Positions 34,261-46,370 of a stretch of DNA of 64,000 bases are shown here, piece by piece. The position numbers and the translations under genes were made by a program. Within the stretch, counting starts at the first letter, position 1; each line of letters opens with the position of its first letter. A model generated the notes under the pieces. It was not told where the DNA came from. It made no database searches and worked only from the letters and a program-made list of their open reading frames with translations. Origin of the DNA: Lineus longissimus (taxonomy: Eukaryota > Nemertea > Pilidiophora > Heteronemertea > Lineidae); NCBI RefSeq assembly GCF_910592395.1, contig NC_088314.1:11348001-11412000 (forward strand), written 5' to 3'.

Positions 34261-36084
34261 TTCTGTCAATTTGTGAGAAAACACCTTTGACCATTTATTC
34301 CATTGTTTGTGTCTGTTTTGGGGTGTGTGTCTAGAAACAATCCTTATGAAAATCAATGTGATTCAAAATTCCATATGGCTGCTGTTGTGGTGATGTTGGA
34401 CTGTATATACAATTATCTAGAATGTTACTGAAGTTACTAACCTGATTCTTCTTGCGATCTTGCTTATTTGTCCTGACTTTCTTTTCCAATAGCGCTGCAA
34501 CAGACCCAGTACGTAATCCAGGATATTTTAAAATGTTTATATAGACTAGCACATAAACTGGGAAGCGGGCAAGTTGAAATGGGGTTGTTCGGTCGTGGTT
34601 GATAAACTTTATTTATAAACTAACTTTGTGTATGAGCATTGTTAAAATGCTGTCTGCTAGATATTTGCTGCCACCTGGTTAAGATTTTCTAAACAAAATT
34701 TTTTCTTCCTCAGTTTGGCCCTTTTCTTCCTCCCTTCCCAATTCAAGATGGCTGATAAGGACATGTGTGAAATTTGAGCTCCAGAAAAATGAAGACAATA
34801 TTCGGCTATTAAAAGAAGTTAGATGTATTTAGAGAATACTAACCAGGTGGCAGGAAAGTCGTGTATACGATGTTCTATTGGATGTGATTTTATCCATGTG
34901 TGACAGACGTCTTTGTGCAATGAATGTGAACTGCTGTGAATTTGTTATGTACATGTAGTGTACACCATACGAACGAGGCCTTGAGCAAGGCACTTCATTA
35001 CGAGAGTGTGGATGAGCCCTGACATGGGTGGTCCATTGTTAATATGAGGAGCAGAGAGAAGCAGCTGTTTAGTGTGTGGTTTGTGGTTTACGGTCATGAC
35101 AAGCTTTCTCGTTTAATTATCCAAGACCAAGTGTTATATACCGACATTCGGGATTTTACATGCATCACATGTATAACTGTAACTTTCATGGAACGAGGAT
35201 AGTGGAATTGGAGGCGTTGCCGTTGTGACATTGTGACATTGAAATATTATGAACTTTACCCTAAGCGGGTTTGTAAATATATAAATATTATTTGGTTAAG
35301 AAATTAAATTCATTTCACATTATCTAGTAGTCGTCACTTCTTTTGTGGAGCTACGGAACGGGGTAGGCTATACCTGGAATTGCACGTGTAGAAAGATTGG
35401 TCTGCATTGAAATTCTAATGCAGGCTTATTGATTAATTGAAATGATAGTTTAGGACAAAATGAACAGCATTTGGAGCCTATTTCTGTGTCAAGTACAACT
35501 TGGCATGTCGACGACTATCTTAAATATCCCCCCCTTGGAAAAAATGGACTTTCCTGTTGCTGATGTTAGATTAAAGTATGGTTCTGTGCACTTATAACTA
35601 AGACAAACATCCTAATTAGAGGCCATTTTCTAATCTCACCTATCTCATACTTATTAAGAGATTAATTGCTTCCTGACTAAACGATCATATGTCCAGACGT
35701 AAATTTTTTAACAACACCACTCTGCATACCGCCAGGGTCACAGCACGGAGACTGTGTTGCTGAAAGTGATAAGTGACATCCTGTCTACGCTAGACAAACA
35801 GAATGACGTCGTCGACAATGCGATACTTCTAAACTGCCTGAAAAAAGAATAGGAGTATCAGGTATGGCCTTGTAGTGGCTGTTGTCATACTTGGACGGGC
35901 GGGTGCACTCAGTGTTCCTATGAGCTTTGGCTTTGGGTTACAAGGACATAATAAAGACGGGAATAAACGAACACATGTATTAGAAGGAAGCCAAATTAGT
36001 ACACAGCACAGAATTCTGGGCGGTCACTATGGTCATGTGACTCGATTGGTGCGATATACAAATATAATGAGTGCATATTGTAAT
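34261..36084. other. Gene-free stretch
   Basis: Only short open frames and no recognisable family. Confidence 0.45.
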
Positions 36085-36250
36085 AGTTCCCCTTGACTTC
36101 GGCGTCACACAAGGCTTAGTATTGGGACCGGTTTTGTTCAACATTTATACATTACCACTGGGCAATGTGATACGTGAGTATGAACTTCACTGTTATGAGA
36201 TGTTCGCTGATGAACATCAGCTGGTAGGAGTTTTCCCATGCGGAAACTCT
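36085..36250 (+). pseudogene. LINE reverse transcriptase scrap
   Basis: The frame reads [20 protein letters not shown], the RT motif usually written PQGSVLGP. It continues to MFADEHQLV, where the catalytic YADD is changed to FADE. Only about 50 residues of RT palm are left. The catalytic change and the missing flanks make it a dead fragment of a non-LTR retrotransposon, different from the one at 10642. Confidence 0.8.
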
Positions 36251-36394
36251 GTTCTTGGGCACATTTCAGTGAATAAGATTAAATTCCCCTGTGACATCGC
36301 TTCCAGTGTTCTGTTGGTGGCCAAGTTGATGTTGGAGGAAAAACTGGGTTGATGACGTCATGTGAAAAGCCTGGCTCCAAACATAGGAGAGGGA

Positions 36395-36416
36395 CCTAAC
36401 CCTAACCCTGACCCTA
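36395..36416. repeat. Short interstitial telomere-like repeat
   Basis: About three and a half CCCTAA-type units, one with a G substitution, precede a pyrimidine-rich tract. They match the TTAGGG repeat of most animals. Confidence 0.7.
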
Positions 36417-36738
36417 CTCTCCCCCCTCCCCCCATTCTCTCTTAGGCCAAACGTCACTGACACTGCTCATAGAGAGTGTAATCCATCTGCGGAACTCCTT
36501 GTTAACAAGCCATTTCTTCTTTAATGCAGTATTTCGATAGCTTTGTCCGATAAAATCACAAAAAATACTATTTTCTCAAGTCATGTTGGCGTTGTTGTAG
36601 ATCTCAGCCTACCTCTTCCACTGCTGATAGGTGGCCGTCAGCAGCAATCTTTGGCCTTGATGGCTGCGCCTCAACATCCCATCCCGCCTCCGTGGTCCGA
36701 TGACGCGACGACGGCCACCTTCTTGCATTTGTGCAAGT

Positions 36739-36925
36739 TCAGGAGGCAAAGCTTATACTCATCGGTTGTATGAAGGTTTTTCTTCCTGAGAGTGCTCCAA
36801 CACTTGGAACGTGTTCATCCATGCAGGGGAACACCTCAACAACTTTCCTAAGCGGCCATTTTTCTTTAGGATTGGCTTGATTGGCAACATGGACAATTTC
36901 CTCTATCTCTACGTCTTCTTTCTCA
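36739..36925 (-). pseudogene. BEL/Pao polyprotein C-terminal fragment
   Basis: Read on the minus strand, the frame contains EKWPLRKVVEVFPCMDEHV and then a GRKTFIQPMS stretch, ending at a TGA at 36739-36741. This matches the conserved tail after the BEL/Pao integrase core (usual pattern: WPLGRV.EVFPG.DG.VRSV...RP). Upstream coding is lost within about 60 codons. It is a relic; the sequence left of the stop is not recognisable. Confidence 0.7.
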
Positions 36926-38539
36926 TCTCATCACTTTCCCCTTGTTTGTACATTAGGTTTCTCTGCCCTTGATGATTTTTCCGTAAGGACCCTTGTTTTA
37001 GCCCATTTGGTGGGTCTATTTTATCAAGATTGCCAAGGAATTATGAGGGATTAGCCGTTCAGTTGGTGTATCTTGGGAATATTTCCTCCCCACTAAAGAA
37101 ATAAAAGATGAAGTATTGTGCAGCAGCGCTTTTGGGAATGAGACAGTTCGCCAGCAAATATATCTCTATCACAAATATCTCTTTTAAAATTTGAAATTTG
37201 TTTTGGCAAAGACTGTATAACTATCAAATATAGATGGCCTACAAGTGCAAAAATAATGTTCGAAACCAATGGCGATTCTTACCAGACAAACTGATCCAGA
37301 TTTCAGATGGCTTAGAATATAACCCGTCCAAGGTCAAGGGGATCGGCACAACTGTAGTTCGTCTCAGGCTGCTCTCGAATCCAGATACAGGGGTAGTGGC
37401 ACCAACAACGGAGGAGTGTAGTCTGACGAAGGTTGATCCTCTTGGCCGGCACAGCTTCTGGTCGGGTCGCTTGTAGAATCGCTTCTTCAGTTCTTCAAGG
37501 GTATTGGTATAATGATGGCTTGTAGCCGTGTATAACACTGATGTTTGCTAACTATTAACTGACAGTGTGTTTTACGTAACGAGAATGGTGCTTCACACAA
37601 AAACACACATATAAAATTGATGACTTGAATATATACTATGCTAAATGTATTGCGGTTAGTTTTAAAGAAGTACTTCCGACTGAAATCCTATCCTAGATCA
37701 CACCAAAAGTCGTATAAATATGTCCAAAGGAACAATCACGTTTGCTAGCGACGATCAGCAGGCGTCGACATTTGGTTGCTAACGACGATCGGCAGGCGTG
37801 AACATACGGCTGCTAACGACGATCGGCAGATGGCAACATATCGTTGCTAATTACGGCGGCTGGCAGGTAGCAACATTTGTGAATAACTATACTGGCGGTG
37901 TCGACATCTCTGGACTACAATTGTAGACAACTACGACAGATTAGAGGAACCTTCTAGATCATAAAGGGTTAACTAGCCTCAACAACGACTGCCAATGCAT
38001 GCTACGAAAACCTCTCAAGTGCATCAATTAATTACTAAAATTCTATAAGTTTCTAACTGACCTCTTTTTGCAGACTTAAGTCTATTCATGGTTTTAGTTT
38101 AAGATTAGATTTAATTGGCTTCTGAACTAACTTCAACTGAAAAGGACTGCCAATGTGTATACATGAAAAGGGGTTACTTTACTGTAGACTGTACACTGAA
38201 TGCATGTATAAATGTACTATTGGTGGCCGCTCTTATAAGTATTATAAGTTTTTATAAGATCATAAGCTTAAGCAGAAACGTCTTCAAACCTGACAGTTTC
38301 ACACTTATAAGGTGTTCACAGTCATACTAATATACTTGCAACGCAATACTTGAATAATACTTAAAAAGAACGCTGCCCACTCCTCTCGTCTGCTCGGAAG
38401 AACTTCTCTATCATCAAAATGTCGGTCAGAAATCGGTCCATTGTACTCGCTCACAGTCAATTTCGGGAATGCACAGAGTAGCTAGCTATTTCCCGCGAAG
38501 TTACCAGTTGTTTATTTGACCTTCGACCTGCTTTTTATT
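36926..38539. other. Gene-free stretch
   Basis: Two mid-length frames overlap on opposite strands at 37234-37538 but match no family I know. Near 37740-37880 a loose repeat of TTGCTAACGACGATCGGCAGG words occurs about three times. No gene supported. Confidence 0.45.
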
Positions 38540-39220
38540 AGCTACGCTGGCTTCCTTGTACTGGAGCTGGCTTAAAGTAGTTCCAGCAAAATTGTTGCAT
38601 TTTCATCCGAATTTGCTGTAGCTGGGCCAGAAAATGTGCCAGGATACCAATATTTTGTACTCTTGTTTCGATAGGATTATAGCTATTCACAGCAGAAAGA
38701 CTAAACGCCCCGTAATTGGTAGTAATTGGCAGATTTTAAGCTGGAAATTGTCGTCTGGTCAAAAGTGGCAAAACGGCCTCGATCCTACCTCTACCTGTCT
38801 CTGTAATGTACTGAACGTGCTACACATAAGGCATTGCCCTAAGGCATTGCAGCCGAGGCTGATAAAGTGATGGCCATTTTGCGAATGTATATAGAGTGTG
38901 TACGTTCACTTCAAAACATAGTTCCAATCTAAATTTTTCATAACGAGCAGTTAGAAAGTGGTATTTCCCTAAATTTTGATTCTCAATGTCAACATGTCGT
39001 TTTGTGGAGTTATTTTGTCTAATTCTTATTAATATTGCCGATAAAAGACACGTAGAAAAACCCAGATTCATGCGCTCAGTTCATCTACATACGGTAGAAC
39101 GTAGACGTTTTGACAGAAAACCAGGGTGAGTTTTCTCCGTATTTTCTCTTGATTTGCTAGGTACAATTGGCCATGACAACTGTTATTTGAAAAGTCATAG
39201 TATATAGAATGACTCCCGTA

Positions 39221-39825
39221 TAATACGCAACTGCGGGGCTGAGTTGACATCTTCCTCATTGACTAGCGCGGAAGACTTCTTTCTGGTTCAACGTTTATTC
39301 AGAAGGCAGAATGGCAGCACTTCTGACCTTGGTGAAGGTTCTGACTCAGGCAGTCGGCGCTAAATGGGACCGAAGTCGTGGATAGGCTAGGCAACCTTGA
39401 GTGAGCCAGGACTGACTGATTTGCAGTGAAAACTCACTGATATATATACAGAAATTCGGCCCAGCCTAAGGTTCCCTGAGTCGAGCCTGCACCAAAGCCT
39501 TACATGATGTTGTAAATCATACATAAACTACATATTCTAAATCATGAAATCAGAGAAATATTTCCCCATCCCAAGGTTATGTAACAGCAACAGGTGGATA
39601 TCGTTAACCGGATTCCCATCAGCTTGTTGGCAGGAATATCCCAGTGCACTGTTCTATCAACGGGCCTGTGAATTCCTGTCAACCAGAGTTGGAATGCTGT
39701 AACTGATGCAACCTCCATGATTACCAATACCCCAGTTATATTATGCCCATGACTCATGAATCTGCCGAATTATTTAGTATATACGATTGCACTAGTAATA
39801 TGTGTAATGTTACCCTTTGGTATCA
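39221..39825 (-). mobile_element. Candidate solo LTR, 605 bp
   Basis: The block is absent from copy A, where CCCGTAGCTTG is continuous (about 11700). It is flanked by CGTA (39217-39220 and 39826-39829). On the minus strand it begins TGATACCAAAGGG and ends GTTGCGTATTA. A 4-bp duplication and a TG start fit an LTR, though the end is TA rather than CA. No internal coding region is present, as expected for a solo LTR left by recombination. Confidence 0.55.
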
Positions 39826-40602
39826 CGTAGCTTGTTTACATAGGAAGTGTGACCGTTTTTGGCCTTCTGTCTTGTTAAATTTGCTCAGTCATTGAGTCGA
39901 AGTCGAAGATCAAAACACACATGAACGCCATAGTACATGTTATACACAAAACGGTGTTGCAAAAAAATTCTTCCCAATCATCAGAATGAAATAATCGTAA
40001 TACTTCACAATTATCTATTACACATAAATATAACAACTACAGGAGAATGACTTTGAAATCCAGACAAAACTTTGTTATAAGAATAGCCTCCTTGTATTTA
40101 TAAACATCATCGACGTAATCAAAATAAACCCGAATGCTAGATGAACAAACATGGCGGACCGCTTCACAAGAAGTTGACGTTTTCTCATGTTACTTGTCGA
40201 AATAACAATGATATCGTACACCTTTGATAGTGACACTGGTCAGAGTACATAATAATAGCGACGAAGTAGTCTGCTGGAATTGCGAGGTATTTTTAACGAA
40301 CAATAAAACTGCCATTCTCAGTCTATGCTGATACGGAAAACCGTGAGGAGCTGCATGAACTTAACTGGGCTTACATTATTTACCATGCACTACAGTTACA
40401 TACCCGATACCGGTACATGAACAAATGCAATACACTGCAACATACGTGCAGGGAAGTAAAGTATGCATTGCAAGCCATTAGTAAATTAGGGTGATCTTTT
40501 TCAAATTTAACTTTATTTTGTAACATAATCGGGAATGTTAATAATAAATATCTTATTTTGATAGTGTTTTTTTACAAAGTGCTATTTTTCTCATGTTTAC
40601 AG

Positions 40603-40815
40603 GATTATGCAGTCTATAATCTACGAGTCATTCTGGTGGTCTCCACTGGCAAAGTGGTGTTGCTGTGCATGCTGTGGAACTGGTGAAATGAAACCAATCA
40701 ACCAATCAGCCATGAGATTGACAGGATCGGGGAAGAAGACGCTGTATCTTAGCTGATTTGTCTTTCACGTTTTGGTCTTGTTTTCCTGTTTATACAAGTT
40801 GATTGAATAAAGAAG
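40603..40815 (+). pseudogene. 3'-terminal-exon-like segment in H4 copy B
   Basis: GTTTACAG precedes a frame that from ATG 40607 runs 49 codons to TGA 40754-40756, with the same WCCCACCG cluster and LTGSGKK tail as copy A. Here the first ATG of copy A is ATT. The extra Ile codon is shared with the 13597 copy. AATAAA is at 40806-40811. Frame retention over most of its length is notable, but function is unproven. Confidence 0.45.
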
Positions 40816-41199
40816 CCTTGAAATTGAATAAGCATCTCTGAATTTTTATTGATTATGATATCAAAAAATAAAGCTTGCCTATTAAACCTAAACTCCTGAA
40901 CAAGTAACTTTTAACCCTTATACTAGTGTCATGCTTGACCTTAGGTCGAGTTAAAATTCCTACCCCTTTACTGTTGCGCTCAACCCTGGGTCGAGAGAGA
41001 GGGTAATGCCTCAGAAAATAAATTATCCATGGCGCAATTGGAGTCCTTTATGTTTAGTTAATCTGCCAGTGTAAAGACAGTACTGCGTGTGATCATTTGA
41101 TACCAGAAAACCAAATTGTTTCTACATGAAAATTTCCCGCAACTTGCAACTGAAAGTCAAGCACCTTTTCAGAAGAGGTCAGGCAAGGGGTATGGTGAT

Positions 41200-41560
41200 G
41201 TAAGAGACGTCATCATGCCTCATGTCACAATCAAGTAAGAGACCGCATTGTTGCCTGAATGATATGAGACAAGGGGGTGATGTCACAATCAAGTAAGTGA
41301 CCACATTGTAGCCTGATCGATATAAGAGAAGAGCGTGATGAATGAGACGTTATCATGCCTGATGTCACAATCAAGTAAGACTTCGTTGTAGCCTGATTGA
41401 TATTAGAGAAGTGGGTGATGAACGAGACGGCATCATGCCTCATGTCACAGTCAAGTAAGAGATCGCATTGTAGCCTGATTGATATGAGAGTAGAGAGGGT
41501 GATGTTAGAGATGGCATCATGCCTCATGTCACAATCTAAAGACTGCATTGTAGCCTTATG
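41200..41560 (+). repeat. 80-bp-period tandem repeat (H4 copy B)
   Basis: At least four units of the CATGCCTCATGTCACAATCA type, with one internal shortened unit near 41275. Confidence 0.85.
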
Positions 41561-41686
41561 TGAGGGAATAGGGCAGTGTCACAAGAACTAATCTAAACTC
41601 AAGGTAATGAAGGAGAGATTTGCACTGACCTACTTTTATGACCTTCTGCCCTACTTTAAGACTGTTATAGCTAAAGTAGTTGTGTT

Positions 41687-43177
41687 TGGTAGTTGATAAA
41701 GCTTGGAATCAGTGAAACCATGTAAACAGTGATAAACCTTGGAATAGTCAGTACTTAACCGTGGAATCACTGTGCAAGTACCGTGTGAAATCGGGCGCGT
41801 TCCTTTCACGATTTATACCCTCCCAACTGCCAATCTCGTCCCAGCTGACTTTATTGATAGCAATTTGCCAGTAGTTCCAGAATCAATCTTTTTGTGGAGA
41901 ATGACGTCATCATTGAATGAATTGGAAATGTGTTGTTGTCGTTAAAAAATAAACTTATATTCATGACGGGCCGCCATTTGCAAATATCTAATTATTGCTC
42001 TTCGATGAAAGCAAAAGTAAGCTTTTGTGATTGTTTTGTATTCCATATACTGAAATAAAACGTTTTTATTAGAAGAATCATTTGTATATATAATGCTCTG
42101 ATAAAGCTCAGTAAATATGACAAACATGCACACGGGAATCACTAAAAATGAGGTGATAATGAAGTAAATTAATTTTGATGTATTCATTTTACCATCAACC
42201 AGCATGGCAATTAGAAATACTAATAGACTCATGCTGGTTATTAATATAAAAGTTTAATTTAGAATTGTTATGAGGGATACGTTGATTAAGGGATGACTTT
42301 TTGGAAGGTCGCCACCTCCCAGTGGTCCAGAGGGCCAACACCCTGACATCCATCCAATAGGAATCGAGATGACTGATCACATGTCATCCAATTAGTCTGC
42401 CCTTATTAGCGTGGCCCTCACGCCAACGCCTCAGAGACGACCCGACCTGATATGTGAGTGTACGTAAACTACAACCTGAAGTGCAACAAAGTTCAGAAAG
42501 AATACCGGACTTCTTGTTTTTCTTGGTCACTTGATCCTGCCCTCACTCTAGCTAGTTCCCTAGGAGCCTCGAGGGACTCCGCAACATGTCCGCTTAGAAC
42601 TGGTTACATCACGAAAATATCTCTACATCCCTCGATGTGTACATGAATATGTACGAAATCGCTCACAGCGAAGGAATTTATTCACATTTTTCATCTCCAA
42701 ACCCGGCTAAAACCTTCGGTAATAAACCTTCGTCTACGTTTCTACGGATAAGTGCCAGCCGGTACTGCATGATGTAGTCAATCTTCTCTGTATCACCCTG
42801 TATGATCAAACCGCTCCGTAGTTCAACTAGGCCCCGTGTGGTGGCGTAGTAAGCGGAGCGCTGATTGGTCCATATTATGGGTGTGTGGTGGGCGTGTCGT
42901 GACGTGCATGCCTATATTTGGGAGATCAGTAATGTACACTGGAGGCGAGGTATGACTGGGTTGTTCTAAAATATAGATTATTGAATCGGATATGCGACTA
43001 TTTTCTAAACTCCCGTCAATTCCGATCTGATCATGTAAATATAAGCTCCAAATATTGATTCATAACCACCTTAGGTTCAAATTGCATTATTTCATGTTTT
43101 TATGCATATTTAGGACTGATTCCAAGGTTTATCACTGGTTTCAAGGTTTCACTGGTTCCAAGCTTTATCACCTTCCA
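41687..43177. mobile_element. 1.49-kb terminal-inverted-repeat element nested in H4 copy B
   Basis: Copy A is continuous across GTGTTTGGTATCG (about 14230). In copy B a 12-bp direct repeat, TTGTGTTTGGTA, lies at 41680-41691 and 43178-43189. The ends are inverted repeats of about 60 bp (TGGTAGTTGATAAAGCTTGG against TGGAAGGTGATAAAGCTTGG), with internal repeats of GTGATAAACCTTGGAAT. The true duplication is 7-12 bp, because part may overlap the TIR. A hydrophobic 96-codon frame at 41942-42232 (minus) matches no transposase, so I treat the element as non-autonomous. Confidence 0.85.
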
Positions 43178-43866
43178 TTGTGTTTGGTATCGAACTAAAG
43201 ATATTGAACAGTAGGTTTGTGCTAACCCATTTTCATTACCAACTGACTTACTTGGGGACGGTTACAGCGAATGGTGTCATCCGTGTTTGATATCAAACTA
43301 AAAGTGTTTAAGAGTAGGTTTACCGTGATATACTTTTATGACTCACTAAACAACTTGAACACCATTAGAGGAAGGCAGTTGCGTTAATTGTATCAAACTA
43401 AAGGTATTGAAAGAGCAGTTTTGCGCTGGCCTGCTTAAACAAAGTTGGAGCAAAGGCACTGAAGGTATTGAAGAGCGGATGTGACAAAAGAACCCCTCAA
43501 CTACTTCATTCACTGCAGTTCAAATAAAACCTTCACAACTATCATCCACCCTTGGGGCCAAATTCATTAGACGTGTGTAACTTCTCCCTGATTAGTTATA
43601 GGGCCTATTCATATTTTGTGAAGATTTACATAAAGGACCTGAATCTGTCTATTCAGTGGTTAAACGCTGTTTTAAGCTGAATGCCCTTCATGAATTTTGC
43701 CACATTTGTCTAAGCTTGATTCCATGTAGTCTGTCCACATCTCCCCATCTACCATAAACCTACATTCTGGTACTCGCATGTACTACTTGCTACATTTTCT
43801 TGCCATTCAGCTCATTCCTTGCTATTAGATTCTGCCAGCGTATCTATTCAGGCCGCCAGCCTCTAG

Positions 43867-44752
43867 TTTTATTTTCTACGGAACTATTTCCCAGGATTCA
43901 ATAGGCCACCGGAAGTAAACAATGGGGAATTCCCAAGGCGGAACTACACTGTACATGCATTTCGTTGGAACAAAATTGACTGAAGATGAATTATTTTAGA
44001 GCTATGAAAGTAATGCATTTTTGTTGATCTCACCTTGTTCTCATCGTTTGATAAAGCGTCGCGGCTTTGCCAATCAGTTAGCGTTCCCCCACCTGGAGCA
44101 AGTCGCAGTGTATTGCACACCCAGATTGATCACTCAAACGCGTACAGTTGCCGTGCGCAGTTGTTACTGTAGAACGTAAAATATCCCTGGCATTAAATTT
44201 TCACGAATGCCTCACAATGGGCATATTTGCAGCAGAATATTTTCGCTAGTGAAGAATTTTTTTCCAAGAAAATTTAAACTGTCTATTTTGATCTAAGCTC
44301 TTAGTGTATGGGGACTGTAGTGTAAAATGTCCCCTACTTAGCATAATCTGAGCAATAATTAAGTAAAAGTTGTTTAAGTTAGGTGTAATTAAGACAAGTG
44401 CTAATTGCGCGGGGTATACACATAGGCGGTGACTGCCCATACGTCCGAAGGTCCATAAGACCGCAAAGGAAAATCCCATTTTGAAAATGACCCATAATTC
44501 CGAAGGTCCAAAGTTCCAAAGGTCCGTAAGTCCGAAAGCCCATAAGTCCGAAAGTAATGTAAGAGGGTCCACAAGTTCGAAGGTCTATAAGTCCGAAATC
44601 CCATTTTTAAGCGCATGTATGTTATTCTTAGTTCTCCGTCTATGTAGCATCAATAATACGCAAAATCATCAAATAGAGCCTACGTAGAAACCCGATTCTG
44701 CGAATCAACCTGACCCAGCATCACACAATTTTCTGTGCAGCTATTCATTTTT
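43867..44752. other. Gene-free stretch with GGTCCATAAGTCCGAA array
   Basis: 44440-44600 is a diverged tandem array of about 16-bp units (GGTCCATAAGTCCGAA-like). The same motif recurs in inverted orientation at 46125-46215, beyond the H1 element. Confidence 0.75.
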
Positions 44753-45888
44753 AGCTCACCTCTTAGCAGAGGTGAGCTTATCCCATACCGTGGCGTCCGT
44801 CGTCCGTCGTCGTCGTCGTCGTCGTCGTCATCGTCGTCCGTCGTCGTCCGTCGTCCGTTAGCAGGGCACGTTTCGTAACTGTTAGAGCTATTGAGTTGAA
44901 ACTTGGTACACATGTACCCTTATGTAATGACACCTTGGAGACCAAGTTTCGGTCCGATTCGTTTCATGGTTTGGCCACCAGGGGGCCAAACGTTAAAAGT
45001 GAAAATATGCAATATCTCCCTTAATAGTAGTCGGGAAATTTTGAAAAAAATATGGTAGGTACTTCTAGCAAAGGTGCATCATATATCCTCCGGGTTTTTG
45101 ATTTGACCTCCTTTTCAAGGTCACAGAGGTCAAATGGTGTAAATTGGCCGTTAGGATGTAACGATGGCATGTTCTAAACTGCAATGACTATTGATACCAA
45201 ATTTGGTACACATTTACCCCTTAGTCAGGTGATCTCAGGGACTGAAGTTTGGTCCAATATGATTCACCACTTGACCACCAGGGGGCAAAATCCAAAAACC
45301 TTAAAAATGTGATTATTCCTTAACTTCTTGCCCGATTGCCACCAATTTGATATCATGGGTACATCTAACCACCATACAGTATATGTCACACAGGTTTTTA
45401 ATTTGACCTTCTTGTCAAGGTCACAGAGGTCAAATGGCGTAAATTCGCTGTCAGGCCGTAACTATGGCACGTTTCTTAACTGCAATGACTATTGATCACA
45501 AATTAAGTACACATGTACCCCTTGGTCAGGTGATCTCAGGTACCGAAGTTTGGTGCGATCTGATTTGCCGTTTGGCCTCCAGGGAGGGGGCCAAATCCTA
45601 AATACTTCAAAATGCCATTATTCCTAGTAATGACTTGCCCGATTGGCACCAATTTTATATCATAGGTACATCTAATTCTAACAACCATTCAATGTGTCAC
45701 CCGGGTCTTCTTTGATTTGACCTACTTTTCAAGGTCACAGAGGTCGAATGTACTGTAAATTGGCCATTTTGGGGAAATTGTAATTGCTTTGACCTACATC
45801 AAACCTAACACTACATGACACAATACAATGCTCTTTATCCATCTTTCCTCCACATGAGGTGAGCACAATGGCCCTGGCCATTTCATTT
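44753..45888 (+). mobile_element. H1 repeat element, copy 3
   Basis: The 5' hairpin AGCTCACCTC-TTAGCA-GAGGTGAGCT (44753-44778) is followed by a long GTC-rich microsatellite, three core units, the 3' arm GAGGTGAGC (45856-45864) and the palindrome ATGGCCCTGGCCAT (45869-45882). It is very similar to the copy at 3724-4840, suggesting recent spread. It sits inside an inverted pair of 16-bp-unit arrays. Confidence 0.88.
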
Positions 45889-46124
45889 AGCATGGCGTAC
45901 ATGACAAGAGGGCTGAGGAAGGTCTCAAATGTTTTAATTTTCAATGACATTCGCTGCCATACTGGCGATGCTGGATTATTTTTATTAAGGGGTAAAATCG
46001 GGGGAACGCTGGCCCCCAAGGGAAAACACTGAAAAAAGCCTTGGCGCTGAAAGTGTTAATGCATGGAAGATTTTTGGTTTAATTGGCCAAAAATCATCAA
46101 TTTTAAATTTTGTGTTTGGACTTT

Positions 46125-46215
46125 AATATGGACCTTCGAACTTGTGGACCTTCGGACTTGTGAACCTTCGGACTTGTGAACCTTCAGACTTGTGAACCTT
46201 TGGATTTATGGGCAG
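46125..46215. repeat. TTCGGACTTGTGAACC tandem array
   Basis: Five units of about 16 bp, in reverse orientation to the array at 44440-44600. Together they could form a foldback structure around the H1 copy. Confidence 0.8.
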
Positions 46216-46317
46216 TAATCCACGTAGGCCTACGTTGAGCCAAGCTGTATGCAGTGCCTCTGTGGAAACATGGCAACAATGACTTCGATTTCAAGCTAAA
46301 AGCAAGAGATTTTCGCA

Positions 46318-46370
46318 GCAGAATATTTTTGCGGCCTGACCTACTCGCGAAATTCGCAAAAATATTCTGC
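46318..46370. repeat. Perfect 16-bp-arm hairpin
   Basis: GCAGAATATTTTTGCG (46318-46333) faces its exact reverse complement at 46355-46370. A related GCAGCAGAATATTTTCGC word occurs at about 44229, on the far side of the H1 copy, so it may be an end structure of the surrounding repeat. Confidence 0.75.

Larger units (their letters stand above)
38540..43866 (+). mobile_element. H4 repeat element, copy B
   Basis: It starts AGCTACGCTGG (38540-38550), although the second hairpin arm is eroded, and ends with CCAGCGTATCT (43835-43845) plus GGCCGCC. It is colinear with copy A over most of its length and has no LINE. It has gained a 605-bp block (39221-39825) and a 1.49-kb block (41687-43177). It carries one terminal-exon-like segment and one tandem array. 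Confidence 0.8.

Noticed and set aside
37234-37538. Overlapping 80- and 99-codon ORFs on opposite strands
   Set aside because: No recognisable motif, splice context or repeat copy; left as anonymous.
41942-42232. Hydrophobic 96-codon ORF inside the 1.49-kb TIR element
   Set aside because: AT-rich composition gives such hydrophobic frames by chance; no transposase motif and no homologue elsewhere in the window.
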